A stretch of 64,000 nt of DNA, from positions 620,001 to 684,000 of the forward strand of contig NZ_CP103371.1 in the NCBI RefSeq assembly GCF_024802625.1, in the 5' to 3' direction. The notes under the pieces were generated by a model. The model searched no databases. It saw only the letters and a program-made list of their open reading frames with translations, and was not told the DNA's origin. Both the position numbers and the translations under genes were made by a program. The DNA comes from Massilia sp. H6 (GTDB taxonomy: Bacteria; Pseudomonadota; Gammaproteobacteria; Burkholderiales; Burkholderiaceae_D). This document shows positions 17,729-26,376 of the stretch, in pieces (position 1 is the stretch's first letter; every line of letters begins with the position of its first letter).

Positions 17729-17947
17729 ATGGCAAAAGACGACGTCATCCAAATGCAGGGGGAGGTTCTCGAGAACCTCCCGAACGCAACATTTCGCGTG
17801 AAGCTGGAAAATGGGCACGTGGTCTTGGGGCATATCTCGGGTAAAATGCGGATGAATTACATCCGTATTCTCCCGGGAGACAAGGTGACGGTGGAATTAA
17901 CCCCGTACGACCTGTCCCGGGCCCGCATTGTGTTCCGCACCAAGTAA
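17729..17947 (+). CDS. infA: Translation initiation factor IF-1
   Basis: The protein has 72 residues, the exact family length, from ATG 17729 ([20 protein letters not shown]). It is an S1-like OB fold with [21 protein letters not shown]-1 binds the 30S A site during initiation. Its place between secY and rpmJ is the usual betaproteobacterial order. Confidence 0.97.
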   Translation: MAKDDVIQMQGEVLENLPNATFRVKLENGHVVLGHISGKMRMNYIRILPGDKVTVELTPYDLSRARIVFRTK

Positions 17948-17982
17948 AAATCATTAAGTAAACGAACCGAAGAGAGTGCAAA

Positions 17983-18096
17983 ATGAAAGTTAACGCTTCA
18001 GTCAAGCGGATCTGCCGCAACTGCAAGATCATCAAGCGCAAGGGCGTGGTCCGTGTGATCTGCGTCGAGCCGCGTCACAAGCAGCGTCAAGGTTAA
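17983..18096 (+). CDS. rpmJ: 50S ribosomal protein L36, zinc-binding (C+) form
   Basis: The protein has 37 residues, starting at ATG 17983 ([20 protein letters not shown]) and ending RHKQRQG. C11, C14, C27 and H32 form the zinc ribbon of the C+ form. L36 is the smallest 50S protein. It is followed directly by rpsM. Confidence 0.95.
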   Translation: MKVNASVKRICRNCKIIKRKGVVRVICVEPRHKQRQG

Positions 18097-18108
18097 GAGG
18101 AATAACGA

Positions 18109-18474
18109 ATGGCACGTATTGCAGGGGTTAACATCCCAAATCATCAGCACACTGTTATCGGCCTGACGGCGATCTACGGTGTTGGCCGCCCACGCTCGCA
18201 GAAGATCTGCGACGCGACTGGTATCGCGACCAACAAGAAGGTCAAGGACCTCGACGATAACGAACTCGAGAAGCTGCGTGACGAAGTCGCGAAGTTTGTC
18301 GTGGAAGGCGATCTGCGCCGCGAACTGTCCATGAACATCAAGCGTCTGATGGATCTGGGCTGCTACCGCGGCATGCGTCACCGTAAGGGTCTGCCAGTGC
18401 GCGGTCAGCGTACCCGCACCAATGCTCGCACCCGCAAGGGTCCGCGCAAGGCCGCTCAATCGCTCAAGAAATAA
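18109..18474 (+). CDS. rpsM: 30S ribosomal protein S13
   Basis: The protein has 121 residues. [20 protein letters not shown] and the basic tail [17 protein letters not shown] are typical. S13 sits in the 30S head and contacts P-site tRNA and L5. It begins the alpha-type block with rpsK after 14 nt. Confidence 0.97.
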   Translation: MARIAGVNIPNHQHTVIGLTAIYGVGRPRSQKICDATGIATNKKVKDLDDNELEKLRDEVAKFVVEGDLRRELSMNIKRLMDLGCYRGMRHRKGLPVRGQRTRTNARTRKGPRKAAQSLKK

Positions 18475-18488
18475 TCTAGGAACCGACT

Positions 18489-18893
18489 ATGGCCAAGCAA
18501 CAGAGCAGCGCAGCAGCAGCCCGCGTGCGCAAGAAAGTCAAGAAGAACGTTGCCGAGGGCATCGCCCACGTGCACGCTTCTTTCAACAACACGATCATCA
18601 CGATCACCGACCGCCAGGGCAATGCCCTGTCGTGGGCAACTTCCGGCGGCGCCGGCTTCAAGGGTTCGCGCAAATCGACCCCGTTCGCGGCTCAGGTCGC
18701 TGCAGAAGCTGCTGGCAAGGTCGCTCAGGAATCTGGCGTGAAGAACCTGGAAGTGCGTATCAAGGGCCCAGGCCCAGGCCGTGAATCGGCTGTGCGTGCA
18801 CTGAACAACCTGGGCATCAAGATCACCGAGATCCAGGACGTGACGCCAGTTCCGCACAACGGCTGCCGTCCTCCAAAGCGTCGTCGTATCTAA
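18489..18893 (+). CDS. rpsK: 30S ribosomal protein S11
   Basis: The protein has 134 residues. [20 protein letters not shown] and the C-terminal [17 protein letters not shown] are signatures. S11 lies on the 30S platform near the mRNA exit. A 261-nt gap separates it from rpsD, unlike the tight E. coli arrangement. Confidence 0.97.
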   Translation: MAKQQSSAAAARVRKKVKKNVAEGIAHVHASFNNTIITITDRQGNALSWATSGGAGFKGSRKSTPFAAQVAAEAAGKVAQESGVKNLEVRIKGPGPGRESAVRALNNLGIKITEIQDVTPVPHNGCRPPKRRRI

Positions 18894-19154
18894 TCGATAC
18901 TACGCGCTGACAGGGAAGGGCCCTCGGGCCGTTCTCTGTGGCGAAAAGCCATCATACGGGGCCTTGCGCCCCGTTATGTATTACGAGATTAGCCGGTGCA
19001 GAGCCCTGAAATGGGTTATACTGCCCGGCTCTTGTCGCTTGCCGCATATTGTCGGCAGGTGTTTTTAAGCCACGTCCGCTCATTCAATGGGTCGGACTAG
19101 CGCCTGGATGCTTGGCATCGCCGGGGCGTGATTAATTCATAAAAGGTAACTAAC
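18894..19154 (+). promoter_or_regulatory. rpsK-rpsD intergenic region with hairpin and candidate promoter
   Basis: No gene was found. ACGGGGC (18956-18962) pairs with GCCCCGT (18968-18974) around the loop CTTGC. A TATACT box lies at 19017-19022, but no good -35 is spaced for it. The long T-containing leader before the GTG start of rpsD suggests a separate, possibly autoregulated rpsD transcript, since S4 represses the alpha operon in E. coli. The regulatory reading is inference. Confidence 0.4.
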
Positions 19155-19778
19155 GTGGCACGTTATATCGGACCAAAAGCAAAACTGTCGCGCCGTGAAG
19201 GCACTGACCTGTTCCTCAAGAGCGCACGTCGCTCGCTCGACTCGAAGTGCAAACTGGACATCAAGCCAGGCCAGCACGGTGTCAAGTCGGGTGCCCGCAC
19301 CTCGGACTACGGCAACCAGCTGCGTGAAAAGCAGAAGGTCAAGCGCATGTACGGCATCCTGGAACGTCAGTTCCGCCGCTACTTCGCCGACGCATCGCGC
19401 AAGAAGGGCAACACCGGCGAAACGCTGCTCAAGCTGCTCGAAGCACGTCTCGACAACGTCGCTTACCGCATGGGCTTCGGCTCGACCCGCGCTGAAGCGC
19501 GTCAGCTGGTGAGCCACAAGGCATTCACCGTGAACGGCAACGTCGTGAACATCGCTTCGTACCAGGTCAAGACCGGCGACGTGATCGCTGTGCGTGAAAA
19601 GGCCAAGAAGCAAGTGCGTATCGCTGAAGCGCTGTCGCTGGCTGAACAAGTCGGCATGCCAAGCTGGGTCTCGGTCGACAGCAAGAAGATGGAAGGCACT
19701 TTCCGTTCGTTCCCAGAGCGTAACGAAATCGCTGCCGACGTCAACGAAGCGCTGATCGTCGAACTGTACTCGCGTTAA
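19155..19778 (+). CDS. rpsD: 30S ribosomal protein S4 (GTG start)
   Basis: The protein has 207 residues from GTG 19155 ([20 protein letters not shown]) with AAAGG about 8 nt upstream. The S4 core ([26 protein letters not shown]) and the S4 RNA-binding fold ([20 protein letters not shown]) are present. S4 initiates 30S assembly and in enterics represses the alpha operon. No zinc cysteine cluster is present. Confidence 0.97.
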   Translation: MARYIGPKAKLSRREGTDLFLKSARRSLDSKCKLDIKPGQHGVKSGARTSDYGNQLREKQKVKRMYGILERQFRRYFADASRKKGNTGETLLKLLEARLDNVAYRMGFGSTRAEARQLVSHKAFTVNGNVVNIASYQVKTGDVIAVREKAKKQVRIAEALSLAEQVGMPSWVSVDSKKMEGTFRSFPERNEIAADVNEALIVELYSR

Positions 19779-19912
19779 TTGACGACTCGTGGGGCGGTTT
19801 GCCGTCCCCTTGTCGTTTCGCGGCGGGAGTGGTGGTGCGGCTGCAGCAACCCCAGGTTGGCGCCTCACACAATGGTATTCGCACCGTTCCCGCCGTGTCA
19901 TATTCGTTTCAC

Positions 19913-19933
19913 CGCCTGCTCGTCGAGCAGGCG
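19913..19933 (+). promoter_or_regulatory. Perfect hairpin in the rpsD-rpoA gap
   Basis: CGCCTGCTCG and CGAGCAGGCG form a 10-bp stem around one T. It lies 64 nt before rpoA in a 218-nt gene-free gap (19779-19996). No T-run follows; it may modulate read-through or mRNA stability. Confidence 0.5.
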
Positions 19934-19996
19934 ATTATCTTTAATGCCATCAGCCTTATCGGTGTAACGAGCCGAGGGTATTGAAAAGGACATTTC

Positions 19997-20974
19997 ATGC
20001 AAAACAGTCTGTTGAAGCCACGTATCATCGACGTCGAAACACTCGGCGCCGGCCACGCGAAAGTCGTGATGGAGCCGTTCGAACGTGGTTATGGCCACAC
20101 CCTGGGCAACGCGCTGCGCCGCGTGCTGCTGTCGTCGATGACCGGCTACGCGCCGACCGAAGTGACGATCGCTGGTGTCGTGCATGAATACTCGTCGCTG
20201 GACGGCGTGCAGGAAGACGTCGTCGATCTGCTGCTGAACCTGAAGGGTGTCGTGTTCAAGGTCCACAACCGTGACTCCGTGACGCTGACCCTGAAAAAGG
20301 AAGGCGAAGGCGCCGTGTTGGCTTCGGACATCGACCTGCCGCATGACGTCGAACTGGTCAATCCGGACCACGTCATCGCTCACCTGACCGCCGGTGGCAA
20401 GCTGGACATGCAGATCAAGGTCGAAAAAGGCCGTGGCTATGTGCCGGGCAACGTGCGCCGCCTGTCGGAAGATGCCAACAAGACCATCGGCCGCATCATC
20501 CTGGACGCCTCGTTCTCGCCAGTGCGCCGCGTGTCGTACGCAGTGGAATCGGCACGTGTCGAGCAGCGTACCGACCTGGACAAGCTGATCATCAACATCG
20601 AGACCAACGGCGTCATCACCCCTGAAGAAGCGATCCGCCAGTCTGCCCGCGTCCTGGTGGACCAGCTCAACGTGTTCGCCGCCCTGGAAGGCACCGAAGC
20701 TGCCGCCGAAGCGCCATCGCGCGCTCCGCTGGTCGATCCGATCCTGCTGCGTCCGGTCGACGACCTGGAACTGACGGTTCGTTCGGCAAACTGCCTGAAG
20801 GCAGAGAACATCTACTACATCGGCGACCTGATCCAGCGTTCGGAAAACGAACTGCTCAAGACGCCAAACCTGGGCCGCAAGTCGCTCAACGAAATCAAGG
20901 AAGTCTTGGCTTCGCGTGGCCTGACCCTGGGCATGAAGCTCGAGAACTGGCCACCTGCCGGCCTCGAGAAATAA
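19997..20974 (+). CDS. rpoA: DNA-directed RNA polymerase alpha subunit
   Basis: The protein has 325 residues. The N-terminal assembly domain contains [20 protein letters not shown], which dimerises and nucleates the polymerase. The C-terminal domain ([17 protein letters not shown] and [14 protein letters not shown]) binds UP elements and activators. The RBS AAAGGA lies 8 nt upstream. It is preceded and followed by gene-free gaps with hairpins. Confidence 0.98.
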   Translation: MQNSLLKPRIIDVETLGAGHAKVVMEPFERGYGHTLGNALRRVLLSSMTGYAPTEVTIAGVVHEYSSLDGVQEDVVDLLLNLKGVVFKVHNRDSVTLTLKKEGEGAVLASDIDLPHDVELVNPDHVIAHLTAGGKLDMQIKVEKGRGYVPGNVRRLSEDANKTIGRIILDASFSPVRRVSYAVESARVEQRTDLDKLIINIETNGVITPEEAIRQSARVLVDQLNVFAALEGTEAAAEAPSRAPLVDPILLRPVDDLELTVRSANCLKAENIYYIGDLIQRSENELLKTPNLGRKSLNEIKEVLASRGLTLGMKLENWPPAGLEK

Positions 20975-20983
20975 TTGCACTAC

Positions 20984-21014
20984 CTGCCTGGACAATGTCT
21001 GTCCGGGCAGTTTT
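20984..21014 (+). terminator. Terminator-like hairpin between rpoA and rplQ
   Basis: CTGCCTGGACA (20984-20994) pairs with TGTCCGGGCAG (21000-21010), including one T-G pair, and is followed by TTTT. It resembles a weak intrinsic terminator. Since rplQ follows in the same direction, partial read-through is likely, or rplQ has its own start in 21015-21097. Confidence 0.5.
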
Positions 21015-21097
21015 AACCCTTAAGAACCGGTCCGCGGTCATGCAGCTCGCATGAACGATCGAAGAACTGGAATTGAAAACACTCGAAAGGAATCACC

Positions 21098-21493
21098 ATG
21101 CGTCACCGTCACGGCCTTCGTAAGCTGAACCGTACTTCGTCCCACCGTCTGGCAATGCTGCGCAACATGACCGTTTCCCTGCTGCGTCATGAAGCCATCA
21201 AGACCACCGTCCCAAAGGCCAAGGAACTGCGCCGCGTCATCGAGCCGATCCTGACCCTGGGCAAGACCGACACGCTGGCAAACAAGCGCCTGGCCTTCGC
21301 CCGCCTGCGCGACCGCGAAATGGTCCTGAAGCTGTTCGCTGAACTCGGCCCACGTTACGCCAACCGTAACGGCGGCTACCTGCGCATCCTGAAAATGGGT
21401 TTCCGCGTGGGCGACAACGCGCCAATGGCGTATGTCGAACTGATGGACCGTCCGGAAGTCACCTCGGTGGAAGACGCTCCAACCGCTGAGTAA
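21098..21493 (+). CDS. rplQ: 50S ribosomal protein L17
   Basis: The protein has 131 residues: [20 protein letters not shown] is the L17 signature and [20 protein letters not shown] follows. L17 lies near the tunnel exit. AAAGGAATC precedes the ATG. It is the last gene of the ribosomal cluster and is followed by a strong terminator. Confidence 0.97.
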   Translation: MRHRHGLRKLNRTSSHRLAMLRNMTVSLLRHEAIKTTVPKAKELRRVIEPILTLGKTDTLANKRLAFARLRDREMVLKLFAELGPRYANRNGGYLRILKMGFRVGDNAPMAYVELMDRPEVTSVEDAPTAE

Positions 21494-21513
21494 TCACCAC
21501 TTGGCACCGAAAG

Positions 21514-21540
21514 AACCAGGCCCTGCGCCTGGTTTTTTTT
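21514..21540 (+). terminator. Intrinsic terminator of the ribosomal cluster
   Basis: AACCAGGC (21514-21521) pairs with GCCTGGTT (21527-21534), and an unbroken run of eight T lies at 21533-21540. This is the clearest terminator after rplQ. Confidence 0.9.
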
Positions 21541-21623
21541 CGTGCCTGCACAAAGCTGTCATTGCGCGCGCAAGGCGCGCGCGGTGTACCATGCCGGTGC
21601 GCTGAATCAACTCATCCGACACC

Positions 21624-23489
21624 ATGCTTCGATCGTCCCGTTTTTCCCCACGCAGCCTGCTGCAATCCTGCCTGCTGTTGTTGACCGCTTTCTTGCTGCT
21701 GGCCGCTGGCGGCGTGCGCGCCGCCGACGACTTCCTCGACCCCGCCGTGGCCTTCCGCTTCGAGGCGCGCATGGCCGGCGACAAGACGGTCGAAGTTCGC
21801 TACCAGATCGCCGACGCCTACTACATGTACCGCGAACGCTTCGCGTTTCGTGCCAATGGTGCCGTGCTCGGTACGCCTGAGATACCTCCTGGCAAGGTGA
21901 AGTACGATGAAACCTTCCAGAAAGACGTCGAGACCTACAAGAACCAGCTGGTGATCAGGATTCCGGTCGAGGGCAGTGGGCCGTTCACGCTCACGGCAAC
22001 TAGCCAGGGCTGTGCCGATGCAGGCCTGTGCTATCCGCCGCAGGAGCATACCGCCCAGCTGTCGGCGGGCGGCGCCGCCCCGGCCCGGCCTGCGCTGCCG
22101 ATCGGTGCCAACCTGCCGCAGGTATCGGTCCCGGCCCTGTCGTCGCAGCCGGCGCAAGAGCGCGCGCCGGATACGCCCGTGGCAGCAACAGCCGGCACCT
22201 CTACCACCGCACCGGCTGCGACGCAGGCGCCCTCGGAGATGTCGAGCATTGCCACCGTGCTCGGCGGCGGCCGCTTGCTGGCGATCGTGCCGGCGTTTTT
22301 CCTGCTCGGCCTCGGCCTGGCGTTTACCCCCTGCGTGTTGCCGATGGTGCCGATCTTGTCGTCGATCATTGTGGGGGAAGGCAAGGGCGTCCGCCGTTCG
22401 CGCGCGCTGCTGCTGTCGGCCACCTATGCGCTCGGCATGGCGATCGTCTATACCGCGCTGGGCATTGCGGCCGGGCTCGCCGGCGAAGGCCTGGCGGCGG
22501 CGCTGCAGAACCCGTGGGTGCTGGGCAGCTTTGCGCTGCTGATCGTGGGAATGTCGCTGTCGATGTTCGGTTTCTATGAACTGCAGCTGCCGTCCGCGCT
22601 GCAAAGCCGGCTGGCCTCGGCGTCCGGGCGCCAGTCGGGCGGCAAGCTGGCCGGGGTGTTCGCCATGGGCGCCATCTCGGCGCTGATCGTCGGGCCGTGC
22701 GTCGCCGCGCCCCTGGCCGGTGCGCTGGTCTACATCAGCCAGACGCGCGACGTGCTGGTGGGCGGCGCGGCGCTGTTTGCAATGGCGGTCGGAATGAGCA
22801 TTCCCTTGCTGCTGGTTGGCGTGTCGGCCGGCTCGCTGCTGCCGCGCGCGGGCGCCTGGATGGAGTCGGTCAAGCGCCTGTTTGGCGTGCTGATGCTGGC
22901 CATGGCGCTGTGGCTGGTCTCGCCGGTGCTGCCGGCAACCGTGCAGATGCTGGGCTGGGCTGCGCTGCTGCTGGGTTACGGCTTCTACCTGATGCGCCGC
23001 CACCGCCACTGGGCCGCGATGGCGTTTGGCGCCGCCTTTGCGGTGCTCGGCGCGATGCAGCTGGTGGGCGCCGCCAGCGGCGGACGCGACGCGCTGGCCC
23101 CGCTGGCCCACCTCGGTGGCGGTGCCCACCAGGGCCTGGTGTTCAAGCGTATCAAGACCGTGGCGCAGCTTGATGCGGCCCTGGCCGATACCGGCGGCAA
23201 GACCGTGATGCTGGACTTCTATGCCGACTGGTGCGTGTCGTGCAAGGAAATGGAAAAGCTCACTTTCGTCGATCCGGCGGTGCAGGCCAGGCTGGCTAAT
23301 ACGGTGCTGCTGCAGGTCGACGTCACAGCCAACGATGCCGACGACAAGGCGATGCTCAAGCGCTTCCAGTTGTTTGGGCCGCCGGCGATCATCCTGTTCG
23401 ATGGTACGGGTCGGGAAATCGACGATAGCCGGGTGATCGGGTATCAAGATTCGAAGAAATTCCTCGGTTCCCTGTCCCGGCTGCCGTGA
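21624..23489 (+). CDS. dsbD: Thiol:disulfide interchange protein DsbD
   Basis: The protein has 621 residues and three domains. A signal peptide (about 1-33) precedes the periplasmic N-domain with the reactive pair C130/C136 in CADAGLCYPP. A membrane domain of about eight helices carries the paired cysteines in FTPCVLPMVP and GPCVAAPLAG. A C-terminal thioredoxin fold has WCVSC (C537/C540). DsbD passes electrons from cytoplasmic thioredoxin to the periplasm, for DsbC and for cytochrome c maturation; the system II genes lie about 18 kb away. No good ribosome site is seen. It is probably a single-gene transcript after the rplQ terminator. Confidence 0.95.
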   Translation: MLRSSRFSPRSLLQSCLLLLTAFLLLAAGGVRAADDFLDPAVAFRFEARMAGDKTVEVRYQIADAYYMYRERFAFRANGAVLGTPEIPPGKVKYDETFQKDVETYKNQLVIRIPVEGSGPFTLTATSQGCADAGLCYPPQEHTAQLSAGGAAPARPALPIGANLPQVSVPALSSQPAQERAPDTPVAATAGTSTTAPAATQAPSEMSSIATVLGGGRLLAIVPAFFLLGLGLAFTPCVLPMVPILSSIIVGEGKGVRRSRALLLSATYALGMAIVYTALGIAAGLAGEGLAAALQNPWVLGSFALLIVGMSLSMFGFYELQLPSALQSRLASASGRQSGGKLAGVFAMGAISALIVGPCVAAPLAGALVYISQTRDVLVGGAALFAMAVGMSIPLLLVGVSAGSLLPRAGAWMESVKRLFGVLMLAMALWLVSPVLPATVQMLGWAALLLGYGFYLMRRHRHWAAMAFGAAFAVLGAMQLVGAASGGRDALAPLAHLGGGAHQGLVFKRIKTVAQLDAALADTGGKTVMLDFYADWCVSCKEMEKLTFVDPAVQARLANTVLLQVDVTANDADDKAMLKRFQLFGPPAIILFDGTGREIDDSRVIGYQDSKKFLGSLSRLP

Positions 23490-23535
23490 TTCGACCGCGC
23501 GGGCGGACATCTGCCCACGCGCTCAGGCAAACGAA

Positions 23536-24000
23536 TCAGCCGTGCAGCATGCCATGGCCGCCATGATGGCGTCCGCCGTGGCCGCGCTTGCGCTCATCGA
23601 ACACCTTGCGCTGTGCCGGCGTCAGCGACGCGTACAGGCTGTTCATGGCCGCCAGGCGCGCTTCCATGCGGGCGGTGCGCTGCTTGTGCCTGGCAATGCG
23701 GCGCTCCAGGCGCTGCGGCGCGCTCAAGGCGTGGCGCTGTTCCTTGCTCAGGCGCTGGCTGGCACGGTCGCGCTCTGTTGGCGGCATCGTGCTGGCCACG
23801 AAGGCCTGCCACCTGGGCTGCTGGGCCGGGCTCAGTTCGAGCGCGTCATGTAGCGCGGCGTGGCGCGCCGCGCGCTGCTCGGCGCGTTTGGCGTGGTGCT
23901 CTTGCGGTGTCGCCGGGCCCTGTGCCTGCACGCCGAGCGAAGCGCCGGCGATGCCCAGTGCTGCCAGCGCGATCACGATGTTCTTGCGGATGGTGTTCAT
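23536..24000 (-). CDS. Spy/CpxP-like periplasmic protein
   Basis: The protein has 154 residues from ATG 24000 (MNTIRKNIVIALAALGIAG), with AAGGAA upstream and a signal peptide ending near VQA. The mature part is helical and highly basic, with LTPAQRKVFDE matching the LTxxQ motif of the Spy family, and ends in a His-Gly tail (HGGRHHGGHG). Spy-type proteins are envelope stress chaperones; CpxP-type ones restrain a sensor kinase. It is divergent from a two-component system, so regulation by that system is likely but inferred. The His-rich tail may bind metal. Confidence 0.8.
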   Translation of the reverse strand: MNTIRKNIVIALAALGIAGASLGVQAQGPATPQEHHAKRAEQRAARHAALHDALELSPAQQPRWQAFVASTMPPTERDRASQRLSKEQRHALSAPQRLERRIARHKQRTARMEARLAAMNSLYASLTPAQRKVFDERKRGHGGRHHGGHGMLHG

Positions 24001-24107
24001 GTCGATTCCTTGTGTGAGACTCTGGTGGATGTGCGGCAGCGGGCTGCTCGCTGCACGGTTCCATGATGGCGGGGAGGTGTAACCGAGGGATTTCCCCTGC
24101 CCGGATC

Positions 24108-24156
24108 TTTGTATCGAGATGTTTCGGCGCGATCGGCTTATACATGCCGATACAAA
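24108..24156. promoter_or_regulatory. Inverted repeat in the spy-like/response-regulator divergent region
   Basis: TTTGTATCG (24108-24116) recurs inverted as CGATACAAA (24148-24156), centre to centre 40 bp apart, about four helical turns. The pair sits between the divergent genes and could be an operator of the OmpR-type regulator. The repeat is seen; the function is inferred. Confidence 0.5.
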
Positions 24157-24197
24157 ACGTCTGTCCATCCTTGCCTTGAATGCGGATAATTGCGGTT

Positions 24198-24926
24198 ATG
24201 GATAATCCCTCAACGATCTTGATCGTCGACGACGACCGCGACATCCGCACCCTGCTGGCCGACTACCTTGAGTCGAACGGCTACCGCACGCTCGCTGCCG
24301 CCGACGGCACCGGCATGTGGAAGGCGCTCGACGAGGCGCGCCCGGACCTGATCGTGCTCGACCTGAACATGCCTGGCGACGACGGCCTGACCCTGTGCCG
24401 CAAGCTGCGCGCCACCTCGAGCCTGCCGGTGATCATGCTGACCGCCCGCAACGAGCCGCTCGACCGCATCCTTGGCCTCGAGATGGGCGCCGACGACTAC
24501 CTGCCCAAGCCGTTCGAGCCGCGCGAGCTGCTGGCCCGCATCCGCAGCGTGCTGCGCCGATCGCATGCGATGCCATCGAATGCGCCGTCCGAAAACGTGC
24601 AGCAGATGTGCTTTTCCGGCTGGACCCTCGACCTGACCGCGCGCCACCTGCTCAACCCGCAGGGCGTGGTGATCATGCTCTCGGGCGCCGAATTCCGGCT
24701 GTTGCGCGTGTTCCTGGAGCACCCGAACCGCGTGCTCAACCGCGACCAGCTGCTGAACCTGACGCAGGGGCGCGACGCCGATCCCTTCGACCGTTCGATC
24801 GACATCCAGATCAGCCGCCTGCGCCAGAAGCTGGGCGAAGACGCGCGCATGCCGCAGATTATCAAGACCGTGCGCAATGGCGGCTATGTGCTGGCCGGCC
24901 AGGTCACGGTGGAGCCGCAGGCGTGA
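24198..24926 (+). CDS. OmpR/PhoB-type response regulator
   Basis: The protein has 242 residues from ATG 24198 (MDNPSTILIVDDD); an in-frame ATG at 24180 would add 6 residues, and neither has a clear ribosome site. The receiver domain has D11-D13, phospho-acceptor D55 in LIVLDLNMPG, T82 and K104 (YLPKPFEP). The C-terminal winged helix contains FRLLRVFLEHPNRVLNRDQL and DRSIDIQISRLRQKLG. The stop overlaps the kinase GTG. Adjacent RND efflux genes suggest it controls drug or envelope stress efflux, as BaeR-type regulators do; the actual signal is unknown. Confidence 0.92.
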   Translation: MDNPSTILIVDDDRDIRTLLADYLESNGYRTLAAADGTGMWKALDEARPDLIVLDLNMPGDDGLTLCRKLRATSSLPVIMLTARNEPLDRILGLEMGADDYLPKPFEPRELLARIRSVLRRSHAMPSNAPSENVQQMCFSGWTLDLTARHLLNPQGVVIMLSGAEFRLLRVFLEHPNRVLNRDQLLNLTQGRDADPFDRSIDIQISRLRQKLGEDARMPQIIKTVRNGGYVLAGQVTVEPQA

Positions 24927-26284
24927 AAGCGTTTTTTGGATCGATGACCGGGCGGGTGTTCATCACGCTGCTGCTGGGCATCCTGATATCGGCCACGCTG
25001 ACCCAGCTGGTGGCCGACCTCGAACGCCAGCGCGTGATCGAGCAGCAGCGCGACCAGCACTTGCTCGAGCGCGCCGAGCAGCTCGTGATGGCGACCGAGA
25101 TCGTGCCGGCCTCGGCGCGCTCGGTCTATCTGTCGGTGGCCAATCGGCCCGGCCTGCGCCTCGAAGTGGCGCCGCCCAAGCCGCCGGCCGAGCCGCCGAC
25201 CACGTTCGCGCGTGCGCTGGCGGCGCGCCTGGGCGAAGGCTACCGTATCACCTCGTCCGGGCTGCGTCCGCCGTCATGCGACATGCCGCATCGGCAGACC
25301 GTGCTGTATGGCCTGATCCGCACCCAGTGGCGGGGCGCATGCGAGGCGCTCAACGTGCGCCTGCGCGACGGTGAAGAGTTGCGCCTTTCGGTGCTGCCGC
25401 CGCGCTCGGCCTTTACCGGTCCCGAGACCGATTATCGCAGCGTCATCATTCCGTTCCTGATCAGCATCGCTGCGCTGGCCTATGTGGTGGCGCGCATGAC
25501 CACGCGCCCGCTGAAGGTGCTGGCGCGCGCCGCGCAAGACCTTGGCCAGGACATCAACCGCGCGCCGCTCGCACTGACCGGCTCCAGCGAGATTCGCCAG
25601 GCCAGCGCCGCCTTCAATGCGATGCAGGCCCGCATCCGGCAATACATCTTCCAGCGCACCCAGATGCTGGCGGCGATCACGCACGACCTGCAAACGCCGC
25701 TGACCCGGATGCGGCTGCGGCTGGAAAAGGTGGGCGACGCCGAACTGCAGGAACGCCTGGTGGGCGATTTGTCGGCCATGCAGGAAATGGTGCGCGAAGG
25801 CCTGGACCTGGCGCGCAGCATGGACACCACCGAAAACATGCACCTGCTCGACCTCGATTCGCTGCTCGAGGCCGTGTGCGCCGACGCCGTCGATGCCGGA
25901 CAGTCGGTGGAACTCAAGGGCCAGGCCGGCATCGCCATGCTGGGCCGCCCGATGGACCTGCGCCGCTGCCTGGGCAACCTGATCGACAACGCGGTGAAAT
26001 ATGGCCGCAATGCGCGCGTGTGCGTCGAACGCTTGAATGGCGCGGCGCGGGTGCGCATCCGCGACAGCGGTCCGGGCATCCCGGCGTCGGAAATGGGGCG
26101 CGTGTTCGATCCGTTCTACCGGGTCGAAACCTCGCGCTCGCGCGAGTCGGGCGGCACCGGCCTGGGCCTGACCATTGCGCGTAACATCGCCGAGCAGCAT
26201 GGCGGCAGCATCGCGCTGGCCAACCACCCGGAAGGCGGCCTGGAAGTGACGCTGGTATTGCCGGCGTATTACCCGGACAAGTAA
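24923..26284 (+). CDS. Membrane sensor histidine kinase
   Basis: The protein has 453 residues from GTG 24923, overlapping the regulator stop as GTGA. Two membrane helices (about 8-28 and 174-194) flank a periplasmic sensor of about 145 residues with a CDMPHRQ..RGAC cysteine pair. A HAMP linker and the HisKA box ITHDLQTPLTRMR follow, with H254 as phosphate site. The ATPase has the N box LGNLIDNAVKYG, DSGPGIP and GGTGLGLTIA. It is the partner of the preceding response regulator. The sensor cysteines might form a disulfide, which is inference. Confidence 0.92.
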   Translation: MKAFFGSMTGRVFITLLLGILISATLTQLVADLERQRVIEQQRDQHLLERAEQLVMATEIVPASARSVYLSVANRPGLRLEVAPPKPPAEPPTTFARALAARLGEGYRITSSGLRPPSCDMPHRQTVLYGLIRTQWRGACEALNVRLRDGEELRLSVLPPRSAFTGPETDYRSVIIPFLISIAALAYVVARMTTRPLKVLARAAQDLGQDINRAPLALTGSSEIRQASAAFNAMQARIRQYIFQRTQMLAAITHDLQTPLTRMRLRLEKVGDAELQERLVGDLSAMQEMVREGLDLARSMDTTENMHLLDLDSLLEAVCADAVDAGQSVELKGQAGIAMLGRPMDLRRCLGNLIDNAVKYGRNARVCVERLNGAARVRIRDSGPGIPASEMGRVFDPFYRVETSRSRESGGTGLGLTIARNIAEQHGGSIALANHPEGGLEVTLVLPAYYPDK

Positions 26285-26376
26285 AACTGGATGCAATACC
26301 GGTACGCAGGTCGACACCATACGTGCACCGGTCAACACCTTAACAAGCCGCAGGCACTGGCGGCATAGGAACGAAC

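Noticed and set aside
20984..21014. Final terminator of the ribosomal cluster
   Set aside because: rplQ follows in the same direction and the T-run is only four; the eight-T structure at 21514-21540 is the real end.
24317..24922. N-terminal extension of the histidine kinase into the regulator gene
   Set aside because: The extension is Arg/Pro/Ala-rich shadow sequence; the membrane helix and conserved start are at GTG 24923, overlapping the regulator stop.
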